DNA of 64,000 nt from an uncultured Lysobacteraceae bacterium. Lineage in GTDB: Bacteria; Pseudomonadota; Gammaproteobacteria; Xanthomonadales; Xanthomonadaceae. Where the stretch lies: positions 98,142-162,141 of the forward strand of contig CADECF010000011.1 of NCBI GenBank assembly GCA_902825775.1. The letters run 5' to 3'. How positions within the stretch are numbered: position 1 is the first letter of the stretch; every line of letters begins with the position of its first letter. The notes under the pieces were generated by a model. It was not told the DNA's origin. It worked only from the letters and a program-made list of their open reading frames with translations, and ran no database searches. Below are positions 36,906 through 46,258 of the stretch, piece after piece. Made by a program: the position numbers and the translations under genes.

Positions 36906-38951
36906 ATGAACGACCTCGCCCAGCCCGCCGGCTTCCAGCTGGTGGCCCCGTATTCGCCGGCCGGCGACCAGCCGCAGGCGATCGCCAAACTCATCGAAGG
37001 CTTCGAGTCCGGGCTGGCCAACCAGACGCTGCTCGGCGTGACCGGTTCCGGCAAGACCTACACGATCGCCAACATGATCCAGGCGATCCAGAAACCGACC
37101 ATCGTGATGGCGCCGAACAAGACGCTCGCCGCGCAGCTGTACGGCGAATTCAAGGCGTTCTTCCCGCACAACGCGGTGGAGTATTTCGTCAGTTACTACG
37201 ATTACTACCAGCCCGAAGCGTATATGCCGTCGACGGACACATTCATCGAGAAAGACAGCTCGATGAACGAACACATCGAGCAGATGCGCCTGGCGGCGAC
37301 CAAGTCGCTGCTGTCGCGGCGCGATGCGATCGTGGTGGCCACGGTATCGGCGATCTACGGCCTGGGCTCGCCGGAGGATTACCTGTCGCTGCGGCTGATC
37401 CTGTCGCGCGGCGAGCGCATGAACCAGCAGGATCTGATCCGGCACCTGATCTACCTGCAGTACACCCGCAACGAATACGAGTTGCAGCGCGGCACGTTCC
37501 GCGTGCGGGGCGAGGTGATCGACGTCCATCCGGCGGAAAGCGACGCCGAGGCGCTGCGGATCGAGCTGTTCGACGGCGAGGTCGAGAAGCTGAGCATGTT
37601 CGATCCGCTCACCGGCGAAACCCTGCGTCAGCTGCAGCGCTACACGGTGTATCCCAAGACCCATTACGCCACCACGCGCGAACGCACGCTTGCAGCGATA
37701 GACACGATCAAAGTCGAGCTGAAGGAGCGCCTGGAGCAGCTGTACGCCGCCAACAAACTGGTGGAAGCGCAGCGCCTCGCGCAACGCACGCAGTTCGATC
37801 TGGAGATGATGAACGAGGTCGGTTATTGCTCGGGCATCGAAAACTATTCGCGCCACCTCACCGGCAAGGCGCCGGGCGAACCGCCGCCGTGCCTGTTCGA
37901 TTACCTGCCGCCCGATGCGCTGCTGGTGGTCGACGAATCGCACGTGACCGTGCCGCAGCTCGGTGCGATGTACAAGGGCGATCGTTCGCGCAAGGAGACG
38001 CTGGTCGAATTCGGTTTCCGGCTGCCGTCGGCGCTCGACAATCGGCCGCTGAAGTTCGAGGAATGGGAAGCGCGCGCGCCGCGCAGCGTATTCGTCTCGG
38101 CCACGCCAGGGCCGTACGAGTTGCGCAAGTCGGAAGATCAGGTGATCGAGCTGGTGGTGCGGCCGACCGGATTGATCGATCCGGAAGTCGAGATCCGGCC
38201 GGTGGCGACCCAGGTCGACGACCTGATGTCGGAAATCACCGAACGCGTGGCGATGGGCGACCGCGTGCTGGTCACGACGCTGACCAAACGCATGGCCGAG
38301 AATCTCACCGAATACCTGGGCGAACACAATGTCCGCGTGCGCTACCTGCATTCGGATGTGGATACGGTCGAACGCGTGGAGATCATCCGCGACCTGCGCC
38401 TGGGCAAGTTCGACGTGCTGGTGGGCATCAATCTGCTGCGCGAAGGCCTGGATATGCCCGAGGTGTCGCTGGTGGCGATCCTGGATGCGGACAAGGAGGG
38501 TTTCCTGCGTTCGGCCGGCTCGCTGATCCAGACCATCGGCCGTGCGGCCCGAAACATCCGCGGCAAGGCGATTCTTTACGCCGATCGGATGACCAATTCG
38601 ATGCAGAAGGCGATCGGGGAAACCGACCGCCGTCGCGAACGCCAGGTGGAGTACAACACCGAGCATGGCATCACGCCGCAATCGGTCATCCGCGCGGTAA
38701 TGGACGTGATGGAAGGCGCCCGCGACGAGGACAGCGACGCCGGCCGCGGACGTGGCCGCAGCGAGCGCAAGGCGGCGCGGCGCGTGGCCGAGGAAAACGC
38801 CGAGTACGCGGCGATGGACCCGGCCAAGTTCGGCCAGAAACTCAAGGCGCTGGAAGCGCAGATGTACCAGCACGCCCGCGACCTGGAGTTCGAGGCCGCG
38901 GCCCAGGTGCGGGACCAGATCCGCCGGCTCAAGGACGCCAACCTGGGCTGA
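36906..38951 (+). CDS. uvrB: Excinuclease ABC subunit B
   Basis: A DNA-damage verification helicase of nucleotide excision repair, 681 aa. Helicase motif [16 protein letters not shown], the beta-hairpin [20 protein letters not shown] that inserts between DNA strands, motif V-VI segments ([29 protein letters not shown]) and the C-terminal UVR motif ([15 protein letters not shown]) are all visible. Starts at 36888 and 36906 are both possible with no clear SD; the second gives the family length. Confidence 0.97.
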   Translation: MNDLAQPAGFQLVAPYSPAGDQPQAIAKLIEGFESGLANQTLLGVTGSGKTYTIANMIQAIQKPTIVMAPNKTLAAQLYGEFKAFFPHNAVEYFVSYYDYYQPEAYMPSTDTFIEKDSSMNEHIEQMRLAATKSLLSRRDAIVVATVSAIYGLGSPEDYLSLRLILSRGERMNQQDLIRHLIYLQYTRNEYELQRGTFRVRGEVIDVHPAESDAEALRIELFDGEVEKLSMFDPLTGETLRQLQRYTVYPKTHYATTRERTLAAIDTIKVELKERLEQLYAANKLVEAQRLAQRTQFDLEMMNEVGYCSGIENYSRHLTGKAPGEPPPCLFDYLPPDALLVVDESHVTVPQLGAMYKGDRSRKETLVEFGFRLPSALDNRPLKFEEWEARAPRSVFVSATPGPYELRKSEDQVIELVVRPTGLIDPEVEIRPVATQVDDLMSEITERVAMGDRVLVTTLTKRMAENLTEYLGEHNVRVRYLHSDVDTVERVEIIRDLRLGKFDVLVGINLLREGLDMPEVSLVAILDADKEGFLRSAGSLIQTIGRAARNIRGKAILYADRMTNSMQKAIGETDRRRERQVEYNTEHGITPQSVIRAVMDVMEGARDEDSDAGRGRGRSERKAARRVAEENAEYAAMDPAKFGQKLKALEAQMYQHARDLEFEAAAQVRDQIRRLKDANLG

Positions 38952-39045
38952 CGGCGTTCGGCAGCGGGTCGGCCGGTTGTCCGGCTACCCCGGCTGGGCT
39001 AGAATTCGCGGCCCTGCACGGCTTTTCCGCAGGCGTTTTGAGACC

Positions 39046-39120
39046 GGGCGGTTAGCTCAGCGGTAGAGCACTACCTTGACATGGTAGGGGTCACAGGTTC
39101 GAACCCTGTACCGCCCACCA
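39046..39120 (+). tRNA. tRNA-Val (GAC)
   Basis: A 75-nt cloverleaf: acceptor GGGCGGT/ACCGCCC, D arm GCTC/GAGC, anticodon stem CTACC/GGTAG with loop TTGACAT (anticodon GAC), T arm ACAGG-TTCGAAC-CCTGT, discriminator A and encoded CCA. It lies 94 bp after uvrB. Confidence 0.97.
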
Positions 39121-39142
39121 CGCCTTCGGGCGTGAATCCGGC

Positions 39143-39180
39143 GACGGCGCGGCTCTCGGGAGTTCGCGCCGTTCTTGTTT
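39143..39180 (+). terminator. Terminator after tRNA-Val
   Basis: The stem ACGGCGCG (39144-39151) pairs with CGCGCCGT (39165-39172), followed by TCTTGTTT. A tiny CGCC-TTCG-GGCG hairpin lies just before it (39121-39132). It is the probable end of the tRNA transcript. Confidence 0.65.
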
Positions 39181-39293
39181 GTGGCGGCCGGACGCGGGGC
39201 AATCGAAAGAAATCCTATCTTTTGAAACCGGGGCCGGCTCTCCAAAACGGCCGGCGGCTTGGCGCAAACTGCCGCCCATGACGGGCAAACCCC

Positions 39294-40151
39294 ATGCGTA
39301 GCAAGTTGTTCGTGCCTGGCGCACGGCCGGAGTTGTTCGCCAAGGCATTGGCGGGCGAAGCGGACGCGTTGTCCTTCGACCTCGAGGATGCTGTGCCGGC
39401 CGAACGCAAGGCCGACGCGCGGGTGCGGGTGGCCGAATTCGTCGGTTCCGATCCGGTTCGCATGGCGGCAAAGGTCGTGATCGTCCGGATCAATGCGATC
39501 GACAGCGGATATTTCCAGGACGACTTGATCGCAGTTGCGCGCGACGGCGTAGCGCTGCTGAACCTGCCCAAGATCGAGTCCGCGCAGGCATTGCTGGCGG
39601 CGATCGGCGACATCGAGCGCGCCGAAGCCGCGAACGGCGTGGCTGAGCCGATCCGGTTGCTGGTGAACATAGAGACGCCCGTCGCGCTGGCGCACGCTGC
39701 CGAAATAGCCGTCGCGCATCCCCGCGTAGCGGGACTGCAACTGGGGTTGGGCGACTTGTTCGAGCCCTACGGCATCGACCGTCGCGGCATCGCCAATGTC
39801 CATGCCGCGATGTTCGCGGTACGCATGGCTGCCGCGCAGGCGGGCGTGTTCGCGGTCGATGGCGCTTTCGCCGATCTCTCCGACGATGCGGGTTTCAGCG
39901 CCGAAGCGGGCATGTCGCGGCGACTCGGCTACATCGGCAAGACTTGCATCCACCCGCGCCAGGTCGCCCTGGCCAATGCGGCCTTCGCCGCTTCCGACGA
40001 AGAATTGGCCGCGGCGCGAAGGATCGTCGCCGCCGCGCAATCGGCGGCGCAGCAGGGACGCGGCGCTTTCGTGGTCGACGGCAAGATGGTCGATCTGCCT
40101 TTCCTGAAGCGCGCGCAAGCGCTCGTCGCGGCTGCGCAAGCGCATGCGTAG
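39294..40151 (+). CDS. HpcH/HpaI aldolase/citrate lyase (CitE-like) family protein
   Basis: A 285-aa TIM-barrel lyase related to citrate lyase beta subunit and malyl-CoA/citramalyl-CoA lyases. It starts MRSKLFVPGARPELFAKAL and carries LSFDLEDAVP (metal-binding acidic residues), VIVRINAIDSGYFQDDL, LLVNIETPVAL and GKTCIHPRQV, all typical of CitE-like proteins. The substrate is not defined, but the family usually cleaves CoA thioesters to an acyl-CoA and a keto acid. It overlaps the downstream symporter gene by 8 bp; a CoA-transferase lies 15.6 kb downstream in the same locus. Confidence 0.88.
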   Translation: MRSKLFVPGARPELFAKALAGEADALSFDLEDAVPAERKADARVRVAEFVGSDPVRMAAKVVIVRINAIDSGYFQDDLIAVARDGVALLNLPKIESAQALLAAIGDIERAEAANGVAEPIRLLVNIETPVALAHAAEIAVAHPRVAGLQLGLGDLFEPYGIDRRGIANVHAAMFAVRMAAAQAGVFAVDGAFADLSDDAGFSAEAGMSRRLGYIGKTCIHPRQVALANAAFAASDEELAAARRIVAAAQSAAQQGRGAFVVDGKMVDLPFLKRAQALVAAAQAHA

Positions 40152-42576
40152 CGCGCGTATCGGCAAGGCCGGCCTGCTACGGCGGCTATTCGCGGCCGCG
40201 TGCCTGCTGGCGATGGCGTCGCCGGTTTTCGCCGAAAGCCTCACACCGATGCGCGCAAACGCACTGCCTGCGCTCGACGCGACCGGGCCGTTGACCGGCA
40301 TCGCCGTAGCCGACGGACATCCGGTTGCGATCCTTCGCGAGTCGGCCTGGCTGCTCGACGCCGAGAAAACCGCATGGTCGCCGGCGCGATGGCAAGCCGG
40401 CGTCGCGCCCGACAGCATCGTCGGCCTCTTCGGCAACGACTCGCAGTCCTACGCGCTGAGCGGCACGCAGGCGACGAAAACCGCGACGGGCGTGGCGCGG
40501 ATCGGCGTTTCAGGCGCCACGCTGAGCTTGCATGCCTTGCCGCCGTTGCCGACGCCGCTGGCCGATGCGCGCGGTGCGATGAAGGACAGCGTCGTGTTCG
40601 TCGCCGGTTCGAACGACGATGCGGCGCAGCTGCTGAAGATCGATCTCGCCGCCGAGAAGCCGCAATGGTCGCGCATCGCGGGTTGGCAGCAGCCGGGCGC
40701 GGCGACTTCGCTGGTGACGCAATTGGGATCCGTGTTCGTCACGATCTCCAGCTTGCCGGGCGGTAACGAAGCCTTGCTGCGCTGGTCGAGCGAGAAGGGC
40801 TGGACGCAGGCGGGCAGGGTGCCGGGCGCTGTCGTACCCGGTTCGGCGCGTGCGATCGGCCAGGCGCACGTGTTGTATCTGGTGCGCGATCCGGCCAAGC
40901 CGGATGCGCCCGCCAAGCCGGTGACGTTCCAGACGATCACCAGTTCCTGGGCGCCGCTGCCGGGCGTGGATGTCGCCGATCCGGTCGCGTTCGCGCCTTG
41001 GAAAGATGGCTTTTTCTGGGCCGAACCGGCCCCGGGCGGGCAACGCATCGGCTTCGGCTATGCGCAGATCCAGTCCGGAAAACTATTGCTGAAATGGTTG
41101 GACTGGCTGGTGATCGTGGCCTATCTGGTGTCGATGATCGGCATCGGCCTGTACTTCTATCTGCGCGAGAAGCGCAATTCCACGTCCAATTTCTTCGTCG
41201 GCGGCCGCACCATCCCGTTCTGGGCTGCGGGCATCAGCCTGTACGCCGCCAACACCAGTTCGATCAGCTTCATCGCCATTCCGGCCAAGGCGTTCGAGAG
41301 CAACTGGCAATACCTCACCAACAACCTCATCGCGGTACTCGGCTTGGTATTCGTCGCGATCTGGATCGTGCCGCTGCTGCGCCGGCTGGATCTGATGTCG
41401 GTGTTTTCGTACCTGGAAACGCGCTTCCATCCGGCGATCCGCATGCTCGCCAGCGCGCTGGCCATCCTCACCCAGATCGGCAGCCGCATGAGCGTGATCC
41501 TGCTGCTGCCGGCGTTGGCCATTTCCACCATCACCGGCATCAACGTGACCCTGAGCATCGTGCTGATGGGCGGGTTCACGATCATCTACACCGCGATGGG
41601 CGGCATGAAAGCGGTGATATGGACCGATTTCGTGCAGGTGATCGTGAAGATGGGCGGTGCGATCTTCACCATCGCCTTCATCGTCTTCACGTTGCGCGGC
41701 GGTTTCGGCGAATTCCTGGCGATCGCCAATGCCGAAGACAAGATGCATCTGTTCGATTTCAGCTTCGATCTCACCAAAGCCACGGTGTGGGGCTTCATCT
41801 TCCTGGTGCTGTTCGATGTCGTGCTGACTTTCCCTAAAGACCAGGTGCTGATGCAGCGCACGCTGTCGACCAAGTCCGACAAGGAAGCCGGCCGCTCGAT
41901 CTGGGCGTTCGCGGCGATCATGATTCCGGGCGGCTTCGTGTTCTACATGATCGGCACGGCGCTGTTCGTGTTCTACAAAGCGCATCCCGAGCGGATGAAT
42001 CCGCTGCTGCCGATCGATGCGACATTCCCGCTGTTCATCGGCGCCGAGTTGCCGATGGGCGTCACCGGGTTGATCATCGCCGGCATCTTCGCCGCGGCGA
42101 TGGCCACGCTGTCGGGCATCATGAACTCGGTCGCTACGCTGGTTTCGGTGGACTTCTACGAGAAAATCGTCAAGAACCCGTCGCAGAAGAAAGGCGTGTT
42201 CTTCGCCGAAATGATGACCGTGGTGGTGGGCCTGATCGGTATCGGCGTAGCGGTGCTGCTGTCCAAATTCGATGCGACTTCTCTATTCGATGTGTCGATC
42301 GAGTTGGCCGGTCTGCTCGGCGGCGGTTTCGCCGGCGCCTATACGTTGGGCATGTTCACCCGCCGCGCCAATTCGCCGGGCGTGGCGATCGGCATCGGCT
42401 GCAGCATCGTGCTGACTACCATCGCCTGGTCGTTCGACCTGGTGCATCCGTATTTCTACCTGGCGATTTCGATCCTGCTGTGCATCGTGATCGGTTATCT
42501 GGCCAGCTTGATGTTCCCGGCGCCTAAGCGTTCGCTGGCGGGGTTGACGATCTATAAGGACAGGCCCAGCGACTGA
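40144..42576 (+). CDS. Sodium:solute symporter fused to a periplasmic propeller-like domain
   Basis: An 810-aa fusion. A signal peptide (RLFAAACLLAMASPVFAE) is followed by about 280 periplasmic residues of repeated short beta-strand units (LLDAEKTAWSPARW, LLKIDLAAEKPQWSRIAGW, LLRWSSEKGWTQAGRVPG), like a kelch or mutarotase (NanM-type) propeller. From residue about 318 comes an SSS transporter with 13 or more helices (WLDWLVIVAYLVSMIGIGLY, WAAGISLYAANTSSISFIAI). Symporters fused to cyclically permuted mutarotase domains are known in sialic acid systems. The substrate here is unknown. It starts inside the CitE-like gene end (8 bp), so it is coupled to it. Confidence 0.85.
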   Translation: MRSARIGKAGLLRRLFAAACLLAMASPVFAESLTPMRANALPALDATGPLTGIAVADGHPVAILRESAWLLDAEKTAWSPARWQAGVAPDSIVGLFGNDSQSYALSGTQATKTATGVARIGVSGATLSLHALPPLPTPLADARGAMKDSVVFVAGSNDDAAQLLKIDLAAEKPQWSRIAGWQQPGAATSLVTQLGSVFVTISSLPGGNEALLRWSSEKGWTQAGRVPGAVVPGSARAIGQAHVLYLVRDPAKPDAPAKPVTFQTITSSWAPLPGVDVADPVAFAPWKDGFFWAEPAPGGQRIGFGYAQIQSGKLLLKWLDWLVIVAYLVSMIGIGLYFYLREKRNSTSNFFVGGRTIPFWAAGISLYAANTSSISFIAIPAKAFESNWQYLTNNLIAVLGLVFVAIWIVPLLRRLDLMSVFSYLETRFHPAIRMLASALAILTQIGSRMSVILLLPALAISTITGINVTLSIVLMGGFTIIYTAMGGMKAVIWTDFVQVIVKMGGAIFTIAFIVFTLRGGFGEFLAIANAEDKMHLFDFSFDLTKATVWGFIFLVLFDVVLTFPKDQVLMQRTLSTKSDKEAGRSIWAFAAIMIPGGFVFYMIGTALFVFYKAHPERMNPLLPIDATFPLFIGAELPMGVTGLIIAGIFAAAMATLSGIMNSVATLVSVDFYEKIVKNPSQKKGVFFAEMMTVVVGLIGIGVAVLLSKFDATSLFDVSIELAGLLGGGFAGAYTLGMFTRRANSPGVAIGIGCSIVLTTIAWSFDLVHPYFYLAISILLCIVIGYLASLMFPAPKRSLAGLTIYKDRPSD

Positions 42577-42583
42577 TTCGCCA

Positions 42584-42664
42584 CTGCTCTTCGTGGGAAC
42601 GGCTTCAGCCGCGAGCTTTTTAGGATCAAGAGCTCGCGGCTGAAGCCGCTCCCACGAAGAGCAG
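42584..42664. repeat. Inverted pair of 34-bp GTGGGAGCGGCTTCAGCCGC elements
   Basis: The arms at 42584-42617 and 42631-42664 are inverted copies with a single mismatch and a 13-nt loop, each containing GGCTTCAGCCGCGAGCT. It is the same family as 14385-14477, 50791-50886 and 57980-58126. It sits between the symporter and LysR genes. Confidence 0.9.
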
Positions 42665-42725
42665 CGCAACCATGGCGCGCGCCGCCTTGCTTGTGTAACC
42701 TGCCGCTCACGCTGAGCGAGACGAC

Positions 42726-43607
42726 GTGGATACCCAGTTCCTCAACACCTTCGTGACCGTGGTCGACCAAGGTTCCATGGCGGCCGCGGCGCGCGTGCTC
42801 AACATCACGCCGGCGGCCGTGGCGCAGCAGATCAGGACGCTGGAGCGCGAGATCGGCGCCACGCTCATCGCCCGTGTCGGACGCACGGTCAGCGTCACCG
42901 AGGAAGGCTCGCGGATATTGCAGCGTTCGCGCGACCTGCTGCGCAGCGTCGCCGACCTGCGCAGCGTGGCCAACGACAACGCAGTCTCCGGCGAGCTGCG
43001 TCTGGGCGCCTGTCCGACCGCCCTCGCAGGCATGCTGCCCGATGCGTTGGCGCGGATGGTGGACGCGTTCCCGCTGATCAACGTATTCATCAAGCCGGGC
43101 TATTCGGCCGACCTCTACCGCGCGGTGGAGGAGGGCGATCTCGATGCGGCCATCGTGCTGCAAGCGCCCTACGATCTGCCCAAGACCTGCGAATGGCAGC
43201 TGCTGCGCGAAGAACCGCTGATCGTGCTGGCGCCGGAGAGCATGGCCGACCGCGATCCGCACGAACTGCTGTCTACCCAGCCGTTGATCCGCTACGACCG
43301 CCATCAATGGGGCGGGCGCCAGGCGGACGAGTATCTGCGTTCGGCCGGCATCGTGCCGCGCGAACGCTTCGAACTGAATGCGCTCAACGCCATCGCGGTG
43401 ATGGTCGACCGCGGCCTGGGCGTATCGCTGGTGCCGGACTGGGCGCGGCCCTGGCCCGAAGGCCTGCGCGTGGTCCGCATACCGCTGCCGGCCGCGACCG
43501 TACCGCGCAGGATCGGCGTGGTCTGGTCGCGTTCGAGCGTGCGCGTGAGGCTGGTAACCGTTTTCCTGCAGGAAAGCCGCAAGGCGATGCAAGCGCAATC
43601 GCGCTGA
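42726..43607 (+). CDS. LysR family transcriptional regulator
   Basis: A 293-aa regulator. An N-terminal winged helix-turn-helix (FLNTFVTVVDQGSMAAAARV, LNITPAAVAQQIRTLEREIG) is followed by the periplasmic-binding-protein-like effector domain (ELRLGACPTALAGMLPDALA, DLDAAIVLQAPYDLPK). The GTG start at 42726 fits the family N-terminus. It lies between the symporter and the TonB-dependent receptor and is co-oriented with them, so it is the likely local regulator. The effector cannot be read from sequence. Confidence 0.93.
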   Translation: MDTQFLNTFVTVVDQGSMAAAARVLNITPAAVAQQIRTLEREIGATLIARVGRTVSVTEEGSRILQRSRDLLRSVADLRSVANDNAVSGELRLGACPTALAGMLPDALARMVDAFPLINVFIKPGYSADLYRAVEEGDLDAAIVLQAPYDLPKTCEWQLLREEPLIVLAPESMADRDPHELLSTQPLIRYDRHQWGGRQADEYLRSAGIVPRERFELNALNAIAVMVDRGLGVSLVPDWARPWPEGLRVVRIPLPAATVPRRIGVVWSRSSVRVRLVTVFLQESRKAMQAQSR

Positions 43608-43939
43608 ACGCGCTGGTTCTTCCCTCGTTTTTTGTAGGAGCGGCTGTTTTTTGCTCCTTCGAAAAGATGCGCGCGGGAGAAAGAAGGTTATGTTGCACTG
43701 CGACAAACTTTTTCTATCGTGGTAAGCAACAAAAACTAGTCTCTGAACATAGTCCGCGGCGGTTCTACCCGTGGAATAGAGCGCATAGGCTCTCGCGCAA
43801 CAAGGCTGTTGATAACGGCGCCAGGGGGGGCGCAGCCAGCGGGCGCGCGGATCATCGCCGTCGTTCGCGCGTCACCGCAATGTCCGAAGCGCAGCGCATC
43901 GCGTTTCCGCAGCCACGAGAACATCTAACGAGACGACAC
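43608..43939. other. Non-coding region upstream of the TonB-dependent receptor
   Basis: About 330 bp without a gene. A solitary, incomplete copy of the TTTGTAGGAGCGGCT repeat lies at 43629-43643. The AT-rich stretch 43685-43760 holds a possible sigma-70 promoter, TTGCAC (43693-43698) and TATCGT (43715-43720) with 16 bp between. The rest has no clear signals; a LysR site would be expected here. Confidence 0.35.
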
Positions 43940-46192
43940 ATGATCAAGCCACTTTCCGCCGCGATCGCATGCATCCTGTTGGCCTCCGCACTTGCGCCCG
44001 ACGCGCGCGCTCAGGACGCCGCGCCGGCTGCGGATGCCGACAACGCCAACAAGAAGGACGCCGTCGATCTGGACAGCGTCATCGTCACCGGTACCCGCGC
44101 GCCCAAAGCCGTGGACAAGATTCCGGGCGCGATCACCGTCGTCTCGCAGGAAGAAGTCCAGCAGACGCTGGCCGTCACCGAAGACGCGACCGCGGTGCTG
44201 TCGCGCACGGTGCCCGGTTATGCCGAATCTTCGCAGGCGATGAGCAATACCGGCGAAACGCTGCGCGGCCGCCTGCCGCTGCGCCTGTTCGATGGCGTGC
44301 CGCAGGGCTCGCCGCTGCGCGAAGGCACGCGCAACGGCACCTTCACCGACATGGGCATCATCAGCAGGGTCGAGGTCATCAACGGTCCGTCCGCTTCGGA
44401 AGGCATCGGCGCCACCGGCGGCGTGATCAACTACATCTCCAAGACGCCGGACAAAGAAGGCTACGAAACCACGCTGACCACGCGCTACAGCACGCAGGGT
44501 CACGAGGACAGCGAGGGCTGGAAGGTCGGCGCCACCTTCACCGCCAAGAAAGACAATTGGGATTTCATCGGCTCGGGTTCGTATATCGACCGCGGCATCT
44601 CCTACGACGGCAACGGCCGCCGCATCGGCATGAATACCAGCGGTTCGCTGGCCAGTTCCGAATCCAAGAACCTGTTCCTCAAAGGCGGCATGAACTTCGG
44701 CGAGGACGGCGTGCAGCGCCTGCAGGCCAGCTACAGCCGCTTCCAGATCGACGGCAAGGGCGAATACATCCAGGTGCTCGGCTGCCGCGGACCGGAAGAT
44801 GAAGACGCGGATCCGCCCTGCGTGGTGCCGCGCACGAATACGTCCGAGAAGGGCCAGATCTTCGGCTCCAAGGACGCATTCAACGATTTCGAGCAGTTCC
44901 AGGTCGAGTATTCGCACGCCGATTTCTTCGGCGGTACGCTGATCCTCAACGCCTACACGGCCGACCAGGCGATGCGTTACCTGCCCGAGAACAGCGACGA
45001 CAAGCAGCTGGTCAAGGTCGACGAGAATTTCGACGAGAGCCAGCGCATCTACGACCAGTCGGAAATCGACACCAAGAAGAAGGGCCTGCGCACGTCCTGG
45101 ACGCGCACTTCCTTGTTCAACGTCGATGGCCTCGAATTGCATACGGGTATCGATCTGGTCGAGGACGAGGCCGAGCAACGCCTCGCGCTGACCGATCGCA
45201 CCTGGGTGCCGCCGATGAAGTACAAGAGCGTCGCGCCGTATCTGCAACTGTCGTACGACATCGGTCCGGTCACGCTCAGCGGCGGCTATCGCCGCGAGGA
45301 CGGCGAGCTCGAAGTCGACGACTACACCACCACCGCGTTCCGGAACAGCGTTTTCGTCGAAGGCGGCAAGCTGGATTACCAGGCCGATTTGCCCAATGCC
45401 GGCATCATTTGGCGCGTCGTCGACGGGTTCTCCTTGTTCGGCGCCTACAGCAAGGGATTCACCTTGCCGAACGTCGGCATTCCGCTGCGCAACGTCAGCG
45501 TGCCGGGCCAGACCGTGAGCGGCATCCTCGATCTGCAGCCGGTGATCGTCGCCAACAACGAAATCGGCTTCAACTGGCGCGGCGCGTACGGCTCGTTGAA
45601 CGGTTCGGTTTACCGTTCCACTTCTGAACTGGGCGTATCGCTGCAGATCGATCCGACCACCGCCGATTTCATCATGACCCGCGCGCCGGTGGAGATCAAA
45701 GGCTTCGAGTTGAGCGGCGAAGTCGATATCAGCGACAACTGGCAGGTGAATGCGCTGTATTCGGAGATCCGCGGCAAGACCTCCTTCTGGCCCGCCGATC
45801 GCGATGGCCGTTTCGGCCCCGGTCCGCTGTACAAGCCGATGGGCGTGCTGGACATCAACCCGGACAAGCTGGCCGTTTCGGTGACCTGGAGATTCCTGCC
45901 CAACGCCGACGCCACCCTGGGCGCGACGCGCTTGTCCGACCGCGATCTTTACGGCACCGATGTGCGTCCGTTCGACGGCGCCGAGTTCCTCTACAGCGAA
46001 AAAACCGAGGGCTACACGCTCTGGGACGCCAGCGTGAACTACGACGCCGGCCGCATCGGCAAGTTCACGCTCGGTGTCGAAAACTTGCTCGACGAACAAT
46101 ACATCCTCAGTTGGTCGCAGCTGGCCGGATTCCAGAACTACTGGGCCGGGCGCGGACGCATGACCTCGCTGACGTATACGATTTCGTTCTGA
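43940..46192 (+). CDS. TonB-dependent receptor
   Basis: An outer-membrane receptor of 750 aa. The ATG at 43940 starts a signal peptide (LSAAIACILLASALAPDARAQ); the frame is open far upstream but without a leader. A TonB box-like VDLDSVIVTG precedes the plug (SRTVPGYAESSQAMSNTGET, IISRVEVINGPSASEGIGAT, GGVINYISKT). The barrel ends GRMTSLTYTISF with terminal Phe. It resembles siderophore-type receptors but sits in a sugar or acid catabolic cluster, so the ligand is open. The first downstream gene follows after 66 bp. Confidence 0.93.
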   Translation: MIKPLSAAIACILLASALAPDARAQDAAPAADADNANKKDAVDLDSVIVTGTRAPKAVDKIPGAITVVSQEEVQQTLAVTEDATAVLSRTVPGYAESSQAMSNTGETLRGRLPLRLFDGVPQGSPLREGTRNGTFTDMGIISRVEVINGPSASEGIGATGGVINYISKTPDKEGYETTLTTRYSTQGHEDSEGWKVGATFTAKKDNWDFIGSGSYIDRGISYDGNGRRIGMNTSGSLASSESKNLFLKGGMNFGEDGVQRLQASYSRFQIDGKGEYIQVLGCRGPEDEDADPPCVVPRTNTSEKGQIFGSKDAFNDFEQFQVEYSHADFFGGTLILNAYTADQAMRYLPENSDDKQLVKVDENFDESQRIYDQSEIDTKKKGLRTSWTRTSLFNVDGLELHTGIDLVEDEAEQRLALTDRTWVPPMKYKSVAPYLQLSYDIGPVTLSGGYRREDGELEVDDYTTTAFRNSVFVEGGKLDYQADLPNAGIIWRVVDGFSLFGAYSKGFTLPNVGIPLRNVSVPGQTVSGILDLQPVIVANNEIGFNWRGAYGSLNGSVYRSTSELGVSLQIDPTTADFIMTRAPVEIKGFELSGEVDISDNWQVNALYSEIRGKTSFWPADRDGRFGPGPLYKPMGVLDINPDKLAVSVTWRFLPNADATLGATRLSDRDLYGTDVRPFDGAEFLYSEKTEGYTLWDASVNYDAGRIGKFTLGVENLLDEQYILSWSQLAGFQNYWAGRGRMTSLTYTISF

Positions 46193-46258
46193 GCCCCGTG
46201 CTCCGGTGGAGCGGGCCGGGCGGCCCGCTCCATTTTTGTTTTCGCGGAAAGGCAACCG

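Noticed and set aside
36282-38873. 863-codon minus-strand frame opposite uvrB
   Set aside because: Shadow of the uvrB codon pattern; it also runs into the fimT region in another frame.
37826-39055. 409-codon plus-strand frame inside uvrB in another frame
   Set aside because: Overlaps uvrB throughout and has an Arg/Gly/Ala-rich shadow composition.
43629-43643. Full inverted repeat pair before the TonB-dependent receptor
   Set aside because: Only a partial single arm is visible; no inverted partner was found in the spacer.
43925-46255. 776-codon minus-strand frame opposite the TonB-dependent receptor
   Set aside because: Same GC-driven shadow; the plus strand has the signal peptide, plug and barrel.
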